From: Akkermansia muciniphila
Lineage (GTDB): Bacteria > Verrucomicrobiota > Verrucomicrobiia > Limisphaerales > SIBE01
DNA: 64,000 nucleotides
Reading direction: 5' to 3'
Assembly (NCBI GenBank): GCA_945861765.1
Contig: CAMAWP010000001.1
Span: forward strand, 1 to 64,000
Below the pieces are notes generated by a model. That model made no database searches and was not told the DNA's origin. It saw only the letters and a list, made by a program, of their open reading frames with translations. The number at the start of each line of letters is the position of its first letter. The first letter of the stretch is position 1. Both the position numbers and the translations under genes were made by a program. Positions 32,447-41,023 of this stretch are shown here, piece after piece.

Positions 32447-33385
32447 CTACCATCTGCGAACTCCCTTGATCAATTGAATTGTCGAGGTGATTCCCTCCTC
32501 TAAGCTGCCTTTGAATTCGAATCCCATTCCCTTGAACCGCTCGTTCGCCACGGTGTAGGAAAGTTGATTCATGATCTGCGAATCCACGTATTCGATCACC
32601 AGATCCGGCACCTGCTTCGCTATGATATCGACGATACTCTTAACCGAGCTATTTGCGGTGACGACGTTATAAATCCGGCCATCGAAGAGATTCGTTTTTA
32701 TGATAAAACCCAACGCTGCCACGGCATCGGTGAGATCAAGATAAGGCCGGAGCTGATGTAGAGCCGTGCGCCAGACTGTAATTGGGTTCCCCATGACAGC
32801 TTGCCAACAAAACTTATTTACCGCCGTATGAAATCGCATTCCAGGGGAAACTCCAAAGATGGTCCCGAACCGGCATGTGATAAATTGAAGGCCATGCTGT
32901 TGTCCTAGCGCTTCCAACAAACGCTCTGCCTTTAGTTTGGACTCAGCGTAAGGGCTCTGGGGTTTCAAGTCCGTGACGGGACAGTCCTCATCAACAACTT
33001 CCGATTGCGTGCCATAAATGCTGGTTGTTGAAATAAAGATCAGCCTGGATCCGGTCTGCACACAGGCGCGGGCAACACGTTCCGTTCCTTCAAAGTTTGT
33101 GCGTTCGACGTGATCTTTGAGTTCGAAGCTCCCAGCAGCATCCGTGATCGCGGCAAGGTGAATCACAACGTCTGCCTCCCGAAAGAAACCGGCGAGATCC
33201 GCCTTAAGAATGTCCGCTTCGAAGAAGCGGTAGTTGCCGGTCGCCGGAAGCTGGAAAAGCGAACAATAGCGTTTTGTCGAAAGGTCGTCCAAAAGGACGA
33301 CGAGCGCATCGGGAAATATGCAGGGGATTTCGCGGATCAACTGGGATCCAATGTGACCCAAAGGGCCGGTTACGACGATTTTCAC
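32447..33385 (-). CDS. NAD-dependent epimerase/dehydratase (SDR), third of three
   Basis: A 312-residue extended SDR. The Rossmann motif is VTGPLGHIGSQL (GxxGxxG), the catalytic Ser/Tyr/Lys set is ISTTSIYG and SPYAESK, and VVIHLAAITD is the structural NAAG-equivalent region. It modifies a nucleotide-activated sugar (epimerisation, dehydration or reduction). Its ATG overlaps the upstream stop (ATGA at 33382-33385). It is one of three clearly different SDRs in a row, so they are probably successive steps of one deoxysugar pathway. Confidence 0.82.
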   Translation of the reverse strand: MKIVVTGPLGHIGSQLIREIPCIFPDALVVLLDDLSTKRYCSLFQLPATGNYRFFEADILKADLAGFFREADVVIHLAAITDAAGSFELKDHVERTNFEGTERVARACVQTGSRLIFISTTSIYGTQSEVVDEDCPVTDLKPQSPYAESKLKAERLLEALGQQHGLQFITCRFGTIFGVSPGMRFHTAVNKFCWQAVMGNPITVWRTALHQLRPYLDLTDAVAALGFIIKTNLFDGRIYNVVTANSSVKSIVDIIAKQVPDLVIEYVDSQIMNQLSYTVANERFKGMGFEFKGSLEEGITSTIQLIKGVRRW

Positions 33386-34353
33386 AGGTGGAGTTTTGAA
33401 GCTGACTTTTTCTCAACTAGCGATTTGGTCCGTTCCAATCCCGAAACAAAGTCATAGCGGCTTTTCCATCCTGTGACGGCTTGCAATCGAGCATTTGAGA
33501 ACTGAGCGTGCTCGATCTCAATGCGGCGGCGTTCATCCGGCCATTCCACATGGTTTATCTTGCCTCGTTGGAAGACTGTGACAATCTTTTCGGCGATTTC
33601 CCGAACCGTGAGATGCTCTCCGCTGGTAGCAAAAAAAACGTCACCAAAAAGTCGCGGCTCCAGCGCGGCTCGCCAAAGAATTTCAGTCGCATCCTCCACA
33701 TACACGACGTTTCGCGTTTGTTCGCCTGCGCCGAAGATACTGATCTGCTGATTAGTCCAAGCCAAATGGATGAAATAGTTAATGAATCCAAACTCGGGGT
33801 AACCCTTGCCAAACGGTCCATAAATATTGGCGAACCGGAGCACCACAGTTTTCAAATCATGAAGAGTGTGGTAGATGCGGTAATACTTCTCCGCAACCCC
33901 TTTGTTGGCCGAATAAATTTCCAATGGTTTTTCACTGTGGTTTTCATCAACGATTTGGCTCACCGCCTTGCCGATAACGGTACTGCTCGATGTATAAACC
34001 ACGACGGCATCTCTATTGAGCAAACGGATTGCCTCCAGGAGTTTCAAATTTCCCATACAATTGATCTCCGCATCCAGCAAAGGAAACTGGATCGACAAGG
34101 GATGGGACGTCTGACCTGCACAATTGAAAATGATGTCCTGACCTTGAACGATCTCCGCCAGAAGCGTCTCGTCTCGGAGATCTCCACGAACGAACCGAAT
34201 TTGAGACCAGACCTCGCGCAGATTCTCTGTGGTCACATGCAAGTGCGGCTCAAGGGAATCCATCACTGTTATTTGCGCCCCCGTTTCCGCAAGACATCGC
34301 CGAACCAAATTAGACCCTAAAAATCCAGCACCCCCGATGATTAGCACATTCAT
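33382..34353 (-). CDS. NAD-dependent epimerase/dehydratase (SDR), second of three
   Basis: A 323-residue extended SDR with LIIGGAGFLGSNLVRRCL, DIIFNCAGQTSHP and the active site TSSSTVIG / YSANKG (YxxxK). RFANIYGPFGKG and YVEDATEILWRAAL are typical of nucleotide-sugar epimerase/dehydratases. It starts by a 4-bp ATGA overlap with the preceding gene and ends by one with the next, so translation is tightly coupled. The precise reaction is not assignable. Confidence 0.82.
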   Translation of the reverse strand: MNVLIIGGAGFLGSNLVRRCLAETGAQITVMDSLEPHLHVTTENLREVWSQIRFVRGDLRDETLLAEIVQGQDIIFNCAGQTSHPLSIQFPLLDAEINCMGNLKLLEAIRLLNRDAVVVYTSSSTVIGKAVSQIVDENHSEKPLEIYSANKGVAEKYYRIYHTLHDLKTVVLRFANIYGPFGKGYPEFGFINYFIHLAWTNQQISIFGAGEQTRNVVYVEDATEILWRAALEPRLFGDVFFATSGEHLTVREIAEKIVTVFQRGKINHVEWPDERRRIEIEHAQFSNARLQAVTGWKSRYDFVSGLERTKSLVEKKSASKLHL

Positions 34354-35327
34354 AGTAAACTACTCGCGGTTCGGTCGATTCCTTCGGGAAGCAAACACCG
34401 TGGGCGCCAGCCCGTAAGCTCGCTAAACCGAGTTGAATCCGCCACGAAATTGCGCGATTCAATCGGGGATAACCCATCTGGAGGATCCACATGCTGGACC
34501 GGAACGTGCCTTCCCGTTTTCAGGGCGACCCGCTCCGCCACCAAATGGAGTGCCTGGTCAATAGTGAACCCCTGTCCGCTCCCAACGACAAAATAGTTGG
34601 CATTTAAACGAGCCGCATGGATTCCTGCGGTTAAGAATGCCTCCACCACATCATCAATATACAAATAGTCGCGCAAGTAATGCCCCGGCTTATACAGGGT
34701 CAAAGGGTCGCCCTTAATAGCCCGCACCACCATCTTATTCAGAACTCCTCGATCCGCGCCGGCGCTTCGAGGCCCAGGACCATAAACGTTGGCTAGACGC
34801 AGACTGACGCCGGTCACTGAGCCTTGGCGGGCAGAGTAGAGGAGATACTGTTCTGCCATCGCTTTGTGCAAATCGTAAACACTAACAGGACGATCCCTCT
34901 CTTCTCCGGTGACAGGTAAGGAGGCTGGAATTCCTAACTGCGTCACAGTGCCAGCGTAAACGACACACGGCATCCAACCCTTCACACGGCAACACTCCAG
35001 GAGTTGAACCATTGGCAAGACATTGTTCTTCCAATCCTCTTCCAGATTTGCGTTGGCAATGTAAACACTGGTCTGCGCGGCAAGGTGAAATACGAAGTCC
35101 GCTCCGGCCAACGCGTTTTCCCATGTGGCGCGACTTTGAAGATCACCCTCGATGTCCACGAAGTTCGCAATGCCCTGAACCGGCTCGAGTTGACGGAGGC
35201 TTCTGCTTAGTCGGACGACCGTACAAGCAACCTTCGCGAGCGCGCTTGCTAGGCTTCCAGCCACGTATCCGCTCGCTCCAGTCAAAACGATTCGCTTCCC
35301 GGCATAACTCGCAAGGAGTTCGTTCAC
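34350..35327 (-). CDS. NAD-dependent epimerase/dehydratase (SDR), first of three
   Basis: A 325-residue extended SDR. Start is GTG at 35327, overlapping the upstream stop as GTGA; a TTG at 35351 is possible but would overlap more. Motifs: IVLTGASGYVAGSLASAL, FVFHLAAQTSVYIANAN and YDLHKAMAEQYLL (YxxxK), with RLANVYGPGPRSAG and YIDDVVEAFL. It acts in the same nucleotide-sugar pathway as its two neighbours. No RmlA- or RmlB-type gene is in this window, so the activated precursor must come from elsewhere. Confidence 0.8.
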   Translation of the reverse strand: MNELLASYAGKRIVLTGASGYVAGSLASALAKVACTVVRLSRSLRQLEPVQGIANFVDIEGDLQSRATWENALAGADFVFHLAAQTSVYIANANLEEDWKNNVLPMVQLLECCRVKGWMPCVVYAGTVTQLGIPASLPVTGEERDRPVSVYDLHKAMAEQYLLYSARQGSVTGVSLRLANVYGPGPRSAGADRGVLNKMVVRAIKGDPLTLYKPGHYLRDYLYIDDVVEAFLTAGIHAARLNANYFVVGSGQGFTIDQALHLVAERVALKTGRHVPVQHVDPPDGLSPIESRNFVADSTRFSELTGWRPRCLLPEGIDRTASSLL

Positions 35328-35782
35328 GTGATGTCGGCGTTCTTGACCCAATCATATCCGATGGTGGGATCGTTAAATGGAATTCGCCCTTCATCTTTAG
35401 GGTCATAAACAATCGAAGTCATGTAGAACAAATGCACGGGTCCGTTGATGGCTTTGCAGCCATGCGCAACTCCAGGAGGCACTCGTAAGACCTGAGCTTT
35501 CTGGTAATCTCCCATCAAAAAATCAACAGTGCGGCGGAACGTTGGCGAATCCTTGCGCGTATCGTGAAGCCCAACCTTGAGAAGTCCAGTGGCAACGTAC
35601 CACCAGTCCACCTGGACTTTATGAATATGCCAAGCCTTGACGACACCCGAGAACATGAGGGAGTGGCTGAACTGCCCAAACCCTTCGCTAAAAAATGGGT
35701 CAGTCACCCGGATGAGCTCCCGAAAAAAGCCGCGCTCATCTGGGTAGGTCACTAATTCCTTTAAAATGACGTCTTGTATCAT
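35324..35782 (-). CDS. dTDP-4-dehydro-sugar 3,5-epimerase-like (RmlC family)
   Basis: A 152-residue cupin. It has the RmlC pattern: [13 protein letters not shown], then [21 protein letters not shown] with the catalytic His region, and [17 protein letters not shown]. It is shorter than RmlC (about 180) and resembles sugar 3- or 5-epimerases, or related isomerases/WxcM-like cupins of deoxysugar clusters. It overlaps both neighbours by 4 bp (ATGA and GTGA). Confidence 0.78.
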   Translation of the reverse strand: MIQDVILKELVTYPDERGFFRELIRVTDPFFSEGFGQFSHSLMFSGVVKAWHIHKVQVDWWYVATGLLKVGLHDTRKDSPTFRRTVDFLMGDYQKAQVLRVPPGVAHGCKAINGPVHLFYMTSIVYDPKDEGRIPFNDPTIGYDWVKNADIT

Positions 35783-36885
35783 CGTGTAGTAGCAGGAAAA
35801 ACTCGGATGGCCTCGATCACTGTCCTGATTTCAGTTTCGCCGAGTTCGGGATAGATGGGGAGGGAAAGGACTTCCTGGGCGGCTGATTCAGTGACCTGGA
35901 GTGCATCAGGATTTCCTAGGCGACCCTTGTAAGCGGGTTGCTGATGCACAGGGACAGGATAATGAATTAAGGCACCGACGTCCTTTTTACGAAGGTGCTC
36001 TTGGAGTTGATCCCGCTCCTGGGATCTGATGACATAGAGGTGATAAACGTGCAGGTTCTCGGGACGGCTAACAGGTAAACGAACATGACAATCCTTCAAA
36101 CCTTCGGAATAAGCCTTCGCAATCTGCCGACGCTTTTCGTTATCGATGTCCAGATATCGAAGCTTAACGCGGAGCACCGCCGCCTGAAGTTCATCAAGGC
36201 GAGAGTTCCATCCTGGAATGTGACTGACATACCGCTTCGCCCAACCATATTCGCGGAGCAGTCTTAAACGCTCCGCCAACTCGGGATCGTTTGTGACCAC
36301 CATTCCGCCATCTCCCACCGCCCCAAGATTCTTGGTTGGGTAAAAACTAAAACAGCCAAGGTCGCCAAAGCAACCCACTCTCCGACCACTATAAGTCGCC
36401 CCATGCGCCTGGCAGCAATCCTCTATTACGCGAAGGCCGTGCTGTCTCGCAAAGCTCTGAATCGAATTGAGATCGGCCGCTTGCCCGTACAAATGCACGG
36501 GAATGATTGCTTTGGTCCGCGAGGTCAAAGCGCGGCCAAGAGTGTTTGGGTCCAACGTAAGGCAATCCGGTCTCACATCAACAAGGACCGGTGTCGCACC
36601 GGTCAATTCGATGGCTGCAACCGTAGCCACCGCCGTGTGAGATACTGTAATGACTTCGTCGCCAGTTCCAATTCCACAAGCAGCCAAAGAGAGATGCAGA
36701 GCCTCCGTGCCGCTGCCGCAGCCGACAGCGTACTTTACGCCGAGAAAAGCGGCAAATTCCTCTTCAAAGGTCTTTACTTCCTGGCCGAGTATGTACCATC
36801 CAACGCGCAACACAGAACCGATTGCCGCATCGATTTCCTTCTGATACGCGTTGTATTGAGCCTGAGGATTGCAGCAAAGGATCAT
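35779..36885 (-). CDS. DegT/DnrJ/EryC1 sugar aminotransferase
   Basis: A 368-residue PLP enzyme. Start 36885 ([14 protein letters not shown]) is chosen for its ATGA overlap with the upstream stop; the longer frame adds 12 unconserved codons. Signatures: [29 protein letters not shown] [22 protein letters not shown] and the PLP-lysine block [16 protein letters not shown]. The C-terminal VHQQPAYKG also fits. It installs an amino group on a keto-deoxysugar. The partner genes suggest an amino, C-methylated deoxysugar. Confidence 0.9.
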   Translation of the reverse strand: MILCCNPQAQYNAYQKEIDAAIGSVLRVGWYILGQEVKTFEEEFAAFLGVKYAVGCGSGTEALHLSLAACGIGTGDEVITVSHTAVATVAAIELTGATPVLVDVRPDCLTLDPNTLGRALTSRTKAIIPVHLYGQAADLNSIQSFARQHGLRVIEDCCQAHGATYSGRRVGCFGDLGCFSFYPTKNLGAVGDGGMVVTNDPELAERLRLLREYGWAKRYVSHIPGWNSRLDELQAAVLRVKLRYLDIDNEKRRQIAKAYSEGLKDCHVRLPVSRPENLHVYHLYVIRSQERDQLQEHLRKKDVGALIHYPVPVHQQPAYKGRLGNPDALQVTESAAQEVLSLPIYPELGETEIRTVIEAIRVFPATTR

Positions 36886-38108
36886 TCTAGAATCTGAACG
36901 GATGGAACATATGAGATCCACTTACCGCCCTTGTCCCGAAAATCCAGCTCCTTGGCCATTACCTCGCCAGAGTGGTTCCACGCAAACAGCAATCCGTAGT
37001 CAGGGTAGTGGGCGCGGAACTCTTCGTAAGGACGGACTGGAATATGGACGCCAGGACTGAATTTTCCTTGCTTGATAGGAGTAGTATCGCTGATGAACTC
37101 AACCAGCTCAGCGGTGAGACCGCAGTAATTAGTGACGGTCGTGCTCTTTGAAGTTGCTCCGTATCCTACGACGCGTTTTCCTTCCTGCCGCAGCCTTTTG
37201 AGCAGTGCCAGTAACTCATCGCGCGAGCGCTCGACATTGTGACGCAACGTCACGTAGGTGCCTGAATCACGAAGACCAAGCTGATCCTCTTTGGCCAACT
37301 GGGCACCGACCGACGGATCCACCGGGTGAACACCGGTGCGAGCGACAAAATATCGCATCGACCCGCCGTGAACTGACTGAGGTCGAACATCCACGATTTC
37401 AAAACCGTGCTTCGCGAAAAGAAAGCTGAGAGAAGCAACAGAAAAATAGAACGCATGCTCATCGTAGATTTGGTCATAGGAAATTTTCTCAACGATGTCG
37501 CCCAGATATGGATCTTCGAAAATGATCACGCCGTCGGATTTCAACAGCTTGCCGAACCCGTCAAGCACCGAATGCAGATAGGGTATATGGCACATGACGT
37601 TGGCCGCCAAAATCACATCGGCCTGCCCGTGGTCCGTGACAATTTGCTGGGCCAAGTCCTCATCGAAAAAGCGGCTAATCGTACATATACCCTTCTCTCG
37701 AGCAACTTGCGCCACGTTCGCAGATGGCTCAACTCCAACATGGCGTATCCCCGAGCGGGCAAAGTGTCCCAGGAGTATTCCATCATTGCTTCCCAACTCC
37801 ACCACCAGCGGATCAGAAGCTTTCAGGTACCTGGCTTTGACCAGTTCAGCCAAGGTCTCAAAATGCTTGGCCATTCGGGTAGAAGTCGATGAGAAAAAGG
37901 CGTAGTTCTCATGAAACATCTTCTCGCGGCGCGGTTGCTCGATCAACTGGACCATATAACAGCTCCCGCAAAAGCCAGCCTGCAATTCAAAAAAATACTC
38001 ACTGGAGTAATCAGCAGGTGTTAGAAAACCGTTGGCTATCGGCATCTGGCCGAATGAGATGAACGGCTCCAAAGAAGCTGAGCAAATTAAACATTGACGC
38101 GTATTCAT
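36882..38108 (-). CDS. Sugar C-methyltransferase (TcaB9/NovU-like)
   Basis: A 408-residue three-part protein of the zinc-binding C-methyltransferase family. Residues about 5-60 hold CLIC...CGSC (Methyltransf_13-type zinc domain). Residues about 95-220 are the SAM domain ([26 protein letters not shown]). Residues about 245-405 form the C-terminal domain with [16 protein letters not shown]. Such enzymes add a methyl branch at C3 of dTDP-4-keto-deoxysugars. The gene overlaps both neighbours by ATGA, so the final glycan probably carries a branched deoxysugar. Confidence 0.88.
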   Translation of the reverse strand: MNTRQCLICSASLEPFISFGQMPIANGFLTPADYSSEYFFELQAGFCGSCYMVQLIEQPRREKMFHENYAFFSSTSTRMAKHFETLAELVKARYLKASDPLVVELGSNDGILLGHFARSGIRHVGVEPSANVAQVAREKGICTISRFFDEDLAQQIVTDHGQADVILAANVMCHIPYLHSVLDGFGKLLKSDGVIIFEDPYLGDIVEKISYDQIYDEHAFYFSVASLSFLFAKHGFEIVDVRPQSVHGGSMRYFVARTGVHPVDPSVGAQLAKEDQLGLRDSGTYVTLRHNVERSRDELLALLKRLRQEGKRVVGYGATSKSTTVTNYCGLTAELVEFISDTTPIKQGKFSPGVHIPVRPYEEFRAHYPDYGLLFAWNHSGEVMAKELDFRDKGGKWISYVPSVQILE

Positions 38109-40168
38109 TTTCGGCGAAAGAGCCAGCCTTTCAATTCACATTGCTGCGGCGCGCCTAAGATATTAGGGCGGTCTCCTACGACAAGCTCGCGCACAAAGTG
38201 CAGCCCGGTACTTTCGACAGCGCGCAAGACTTCCGTTCTGTTGAGTTGCTGATGAAGCATCTCAGCCCCGTAGGCTCGTTGAACAGCTACGAACCCTTTC
38301 ACGGTTTCAACCACAGGCAACCGGGTGAGTAAAAAGTAGCCCCCATGCGATACACATCTTGCCAAGTCGCTTAGGAGCTTCGCCCAGCTCTCTATGTACT
38401 GCAGCGAACCATTGACCATAACAAGGTCATATTCGCGTCGCAGACACGCATCGTCCGCGTGCCAATGCACATCAGGACTCAAAATCTTGCCGACTTCTGC
38501 CATGGCGGGAACTTCTTTAATATGGTAATCGAAGATCACATCCGGCAGCAAAGCTTTGGCAATGACGTAGTAATGACCGATGCCTCCTCCCCATTCAAGG
38601 ACTGAAGCCTCTGCTTTTCTGATTGAGGCGAGCGCAACAACATATCCAAACGTCAAATGAAGATTATGAAATGAGGCATCCCTTACAACCGACAAGTCAC
38701 TGTGTTTATTGGAAAAACCCAGCGGCCCGCCAAGCTCCAGATTCCGGCAGAACTCATCCCATTTGGTGACCTCGGCGGCGATGACCGACGCTTGATTCCA
38801 TCCTGATTGGCCTTGCCGGTTCAACTTCGTTTTCCATCCGGCAGGCGCAAACTCTAGAACGGGTCTGCCGCCAGTCTCAGCGCTCAGAGCCTTTAAAGCA
38901 GACGCCTTGGTCGGATCGCGGCCCAACTTAATTGCCTCTCGCGCCACGGCCCGTGCCTCGCTTAGATCGATCCCTTCCAAACCGTTCTTGTCAACAAGCT
39001 CAGTAAGACTTTCGACCGGCGGATAAACCACGGACCGAAAAAAAGCCTTCCGACCCTCTTCAAAATTGCCAGTTTCAAATAAGACATCGATCGCTTCCGA
39101 GTTCGAAGGCTCCAATGCCAATGCGCGCAAGGCCGAGGCCTTCGCTTCCGAGTCGCGCCTCATCTCTGACAGAACGGACGCCAAAGTCGCTTCGGCAGCC
39201 GCGAGCTTTGGATTCAAACCCGCCGCTTTGAGGAGTACCGATCGCGATGCTTCAAGATCACCAGACCGGCGAAGGCATTCGCCCAGAGCGAAGATGATGT
39301 CGGCGTTTTGAGGATAGGCGCGACTTGCTGTTTCAAGCGATTGACGAGCCTCCTCAATGTCTCCATGTGCTAAACGATTCCTTGCCGAATCCAGAATCGA
39401 TTGAACGCCCACCTTTTCAGAAAATAGAGAGTTAAGGCGAACTCGAGGAAACAGATCCAGGATTCCACCCTCCGTGGCGTTAAATATCTGAGTTCCTTTT
39501 GTCTTTGCAATTGCATCCAGCACACGGTACTGCCGCCAGAGATTGACCAAGTGCTGGCACTGCCCCTCAAAGTAGGTTTCGCCAGGAGCGTTAGCATGAT
39601 CATTTCCTCCGACTTGGGCGAACGCATGCGCGTTTTCTTGGTGCAAATGGGAGGATTCGTGCGAATGCAGAATCCAGTGATGATCGCATCCCAGAAGGTA
39701 AACCTCCTTAAAACCCATGTAGAGAGCCACCTCCAACGTGGATATGGTTACAGACAAGGGAGCAGGAACCGGTCTCGTGATATCGATGTCGCTAGAGGAG
39801 TACCGAGGCTCTCCAAAGGCCAAGTAATGTATCTTCCGTGCTTCAAATAGACGATCTCTCCCATTTCGTTCCTTGTCAGAAAGAGCAAAGAACATGGTTG
39901 CCTTTCCTGAGCCACTATCGACTTCTCGCATCCATTGGTGCCAAGCCTCTTCGGTTATTCGCGGATTGGAGGCGGCTATTACGTGATACAAGGGGTGAAT
40001 AACCCTGTAGTGAGGATTTACGAAGAAATTGTTTACCGCGATACAGATTTCGCCTTTGAGTAGTGTGATGTTTTGTTTCTTGATCGAAGGGCCGCACGCC
40101 AAGATGAAACAGCGCTTGCCTTTGTGGCAATCGCGGAGGACTGCATTTCTTTCCAGAATCTGATTCAT
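38105..40168 (-). CDS. DUF115-like / TPR / methyltransferase fusion protein
   Basis: A 687-residue fusion. Residues 1-260 resemble the 18181-19074 protein: GKRCFILACGPSIKKQNITLLKGE and LYMGFKEVYLLGCDHHWIL. Residues about 265-400 contain TPRs (GDIEEARQSLETASRAYPQNADIIF; ALALEPSNSEAIDVLF). Residues about 430-687 resemble TIGR04325-type methyltransferases: SVLEWGGGIGHYYVIAKAL, FDYHIKEVPAMAEVG and YDLVMVNGSLQYIESW. The combination of a glycan-associated domain, a scaffold and a methyltransferase in one chain is unusual. It leads the overlapping deoxysugar gene string. Confidence 0.75.
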   Translation of the reverse strand: MNQILERNAVLRDCHKGKRCFILACGPSIKKQNITLLKGEICIAVNNFFVNPHYRVIHPLYHVIAASNPRITEEAWHQWMREVDSGSGKATMFFALSDKERNGRDRLFEARKIHYLAFGEPRYSSSDIDITRPVPAPLSVTISTLEVALYMGFKEVYLLGCDHHWILHSHESSHLHQENAHAFAQVGGNDHANAPGETYFEGQCQHLVNLWRQYRVLDAIAKTKGTQIFNATEGGILDLFPRVRLNSLFSEKVGVQSILDSARNRLAHGDIEEARQSLETASRAYPQNADIIFALGECLRRSGDLEASRSVLLKAAGLNPKLAAAEATLASVLSEMRRDSEAKASALRALALEPSNSEAIDVLFETGNFEEGRKAFFRSVVYPPVESLTELVDKNGLEGIDLSEARAVAREAIKLGRDPTKASALKALSAETGGRPVLEFAPAGWKTKLNRQGQSGWNQASVIAAEVTKWDEFCRNLELGGPLGFSNKHSDLSVVRDASFHNLHLTFGYVVALASIRKAEASVLEWGGGIGHYYVIAKALLPDVIFDYHIKEVPAMAEVGKILSPDVHWHADDACLRREYDLVMVNGSLQYIESWAKLLSDLARCVSHGGYFLLTRLPVVETVKGFVAVQRAYGAEMLHQQLNRTEVLRAVESTGLHFVRELVVGDRPNILGAPQQCELKGWLFRRK

Positions 40169-40304
40169 GTTCTGACTATAGCTAGCCGCAAGCTGCGCCT
40201 TGGCTCAAATGATAAATGACCAGCAAACTAGTTGCGTATCACTGCCTCGGCTACCATCAGCATCCCATTTAATTACAGAAATATCACGACTCGTCCAGCG
40301 GCCA

Positions 40305-41003
40305 TTAGACCTTAGCCCTGTTCTTGATCAACTCCTCAACAACTATCCAGTCCCCAGGCTCGTCCAATTCAAAATATGTCTCTTCCGGCATTACATAGGC
40401 CGTGATGCGACCTGCGATTCTGCTGCCACTCTCAAGCAAAACGCGTCGAGAACAGATGTAAAAAGCTCCGTTCTCCACAAGGAACCCTGGGAACTCCTGC
40501 CGACGCGGCCGTTTCATAGGATCGTAGTTCCATGGCATGACAAAACCATCGCCTCGCTCCTGCCAGACAAAACGCTTCTGCCGCACGACAGATAGAAGCG
40601 CATCTGCGTTTGTGCTCCTAAATTGTGCGATGCCACCCGTTAAATCTTCGCTGGTAAGGAGAGGCGATGTGGCCTGAATCAATATCATGTGTTCGAACTC
40701 ATTCTCTCGTGCGAACTCGATCATGGCTGATTCAGTGCTCGCAGTGTCCGTGGCTGTTTCCGTGCTCCGCGAGACCACTTTCACTCGATCCGATCGAAAC
40801 GCCTCGGCAACGGAACCTACCAGATTGTCGTCGGTCGAAACATAGACGCGCTCGATCTCGATGCACCCGAGAGCCGCTTCGATCACCCAACATGCCAGCG
40901 GCTTCCCTCCCAAAGGAGCGATGTTCTTGTGAGGAATACTCTTGCTCCCGCCTCTGAGCGGAATAAACGCTATCAACTTCTCGATTCTGGCACCAATTTT
41001 CAC
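40305..41003 (-). CDS. CMP-nonulosonate (acylneuraminate) cytidylyltransferase, second copy
   Basis: A 232-residue NeuA-family protein with IAFIPLRGGSKSIPHKNIAPLGGKPL (CTP site), VYVSTDDNLVGSVAEAF and ILIQATSPLLTSEDLTGGI, ending with YFELDEPGDW. GTG 41003 is chosen, 20 bp after the neuB-fusion stop; TTG at 41060 is the only longer option and would overlap that gene. It converts the NeuB-type product to the CMP sugar. Its direct position after the synthase makes it the best partner; the copy at 19182 may serve another sugar. Confidence 0.85.
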   Translation of the reverse strand: MKIGARIEKLIAFIPLRGGSKSIPHKNIAPLGGKPLACWVIEAALGCIEIERVYVSTDDNLVGSVAEAFRSDRVKVVSRSTETATDTASTESAMIEFARENEFEHMILIQATSPLLTSEDLTGGIAQFRSTNADALLSVVRQKRFVWQERGDGFVMPWNYDPMKRPRRQEFPGFLVENGAFYICSRRVLLESGSRIAGRITAYVMPEETYFELDEPGDWIVVEELIKNRAKV

Positions 41004-41023
41004 AACTCGATCCAGTTTACCTG

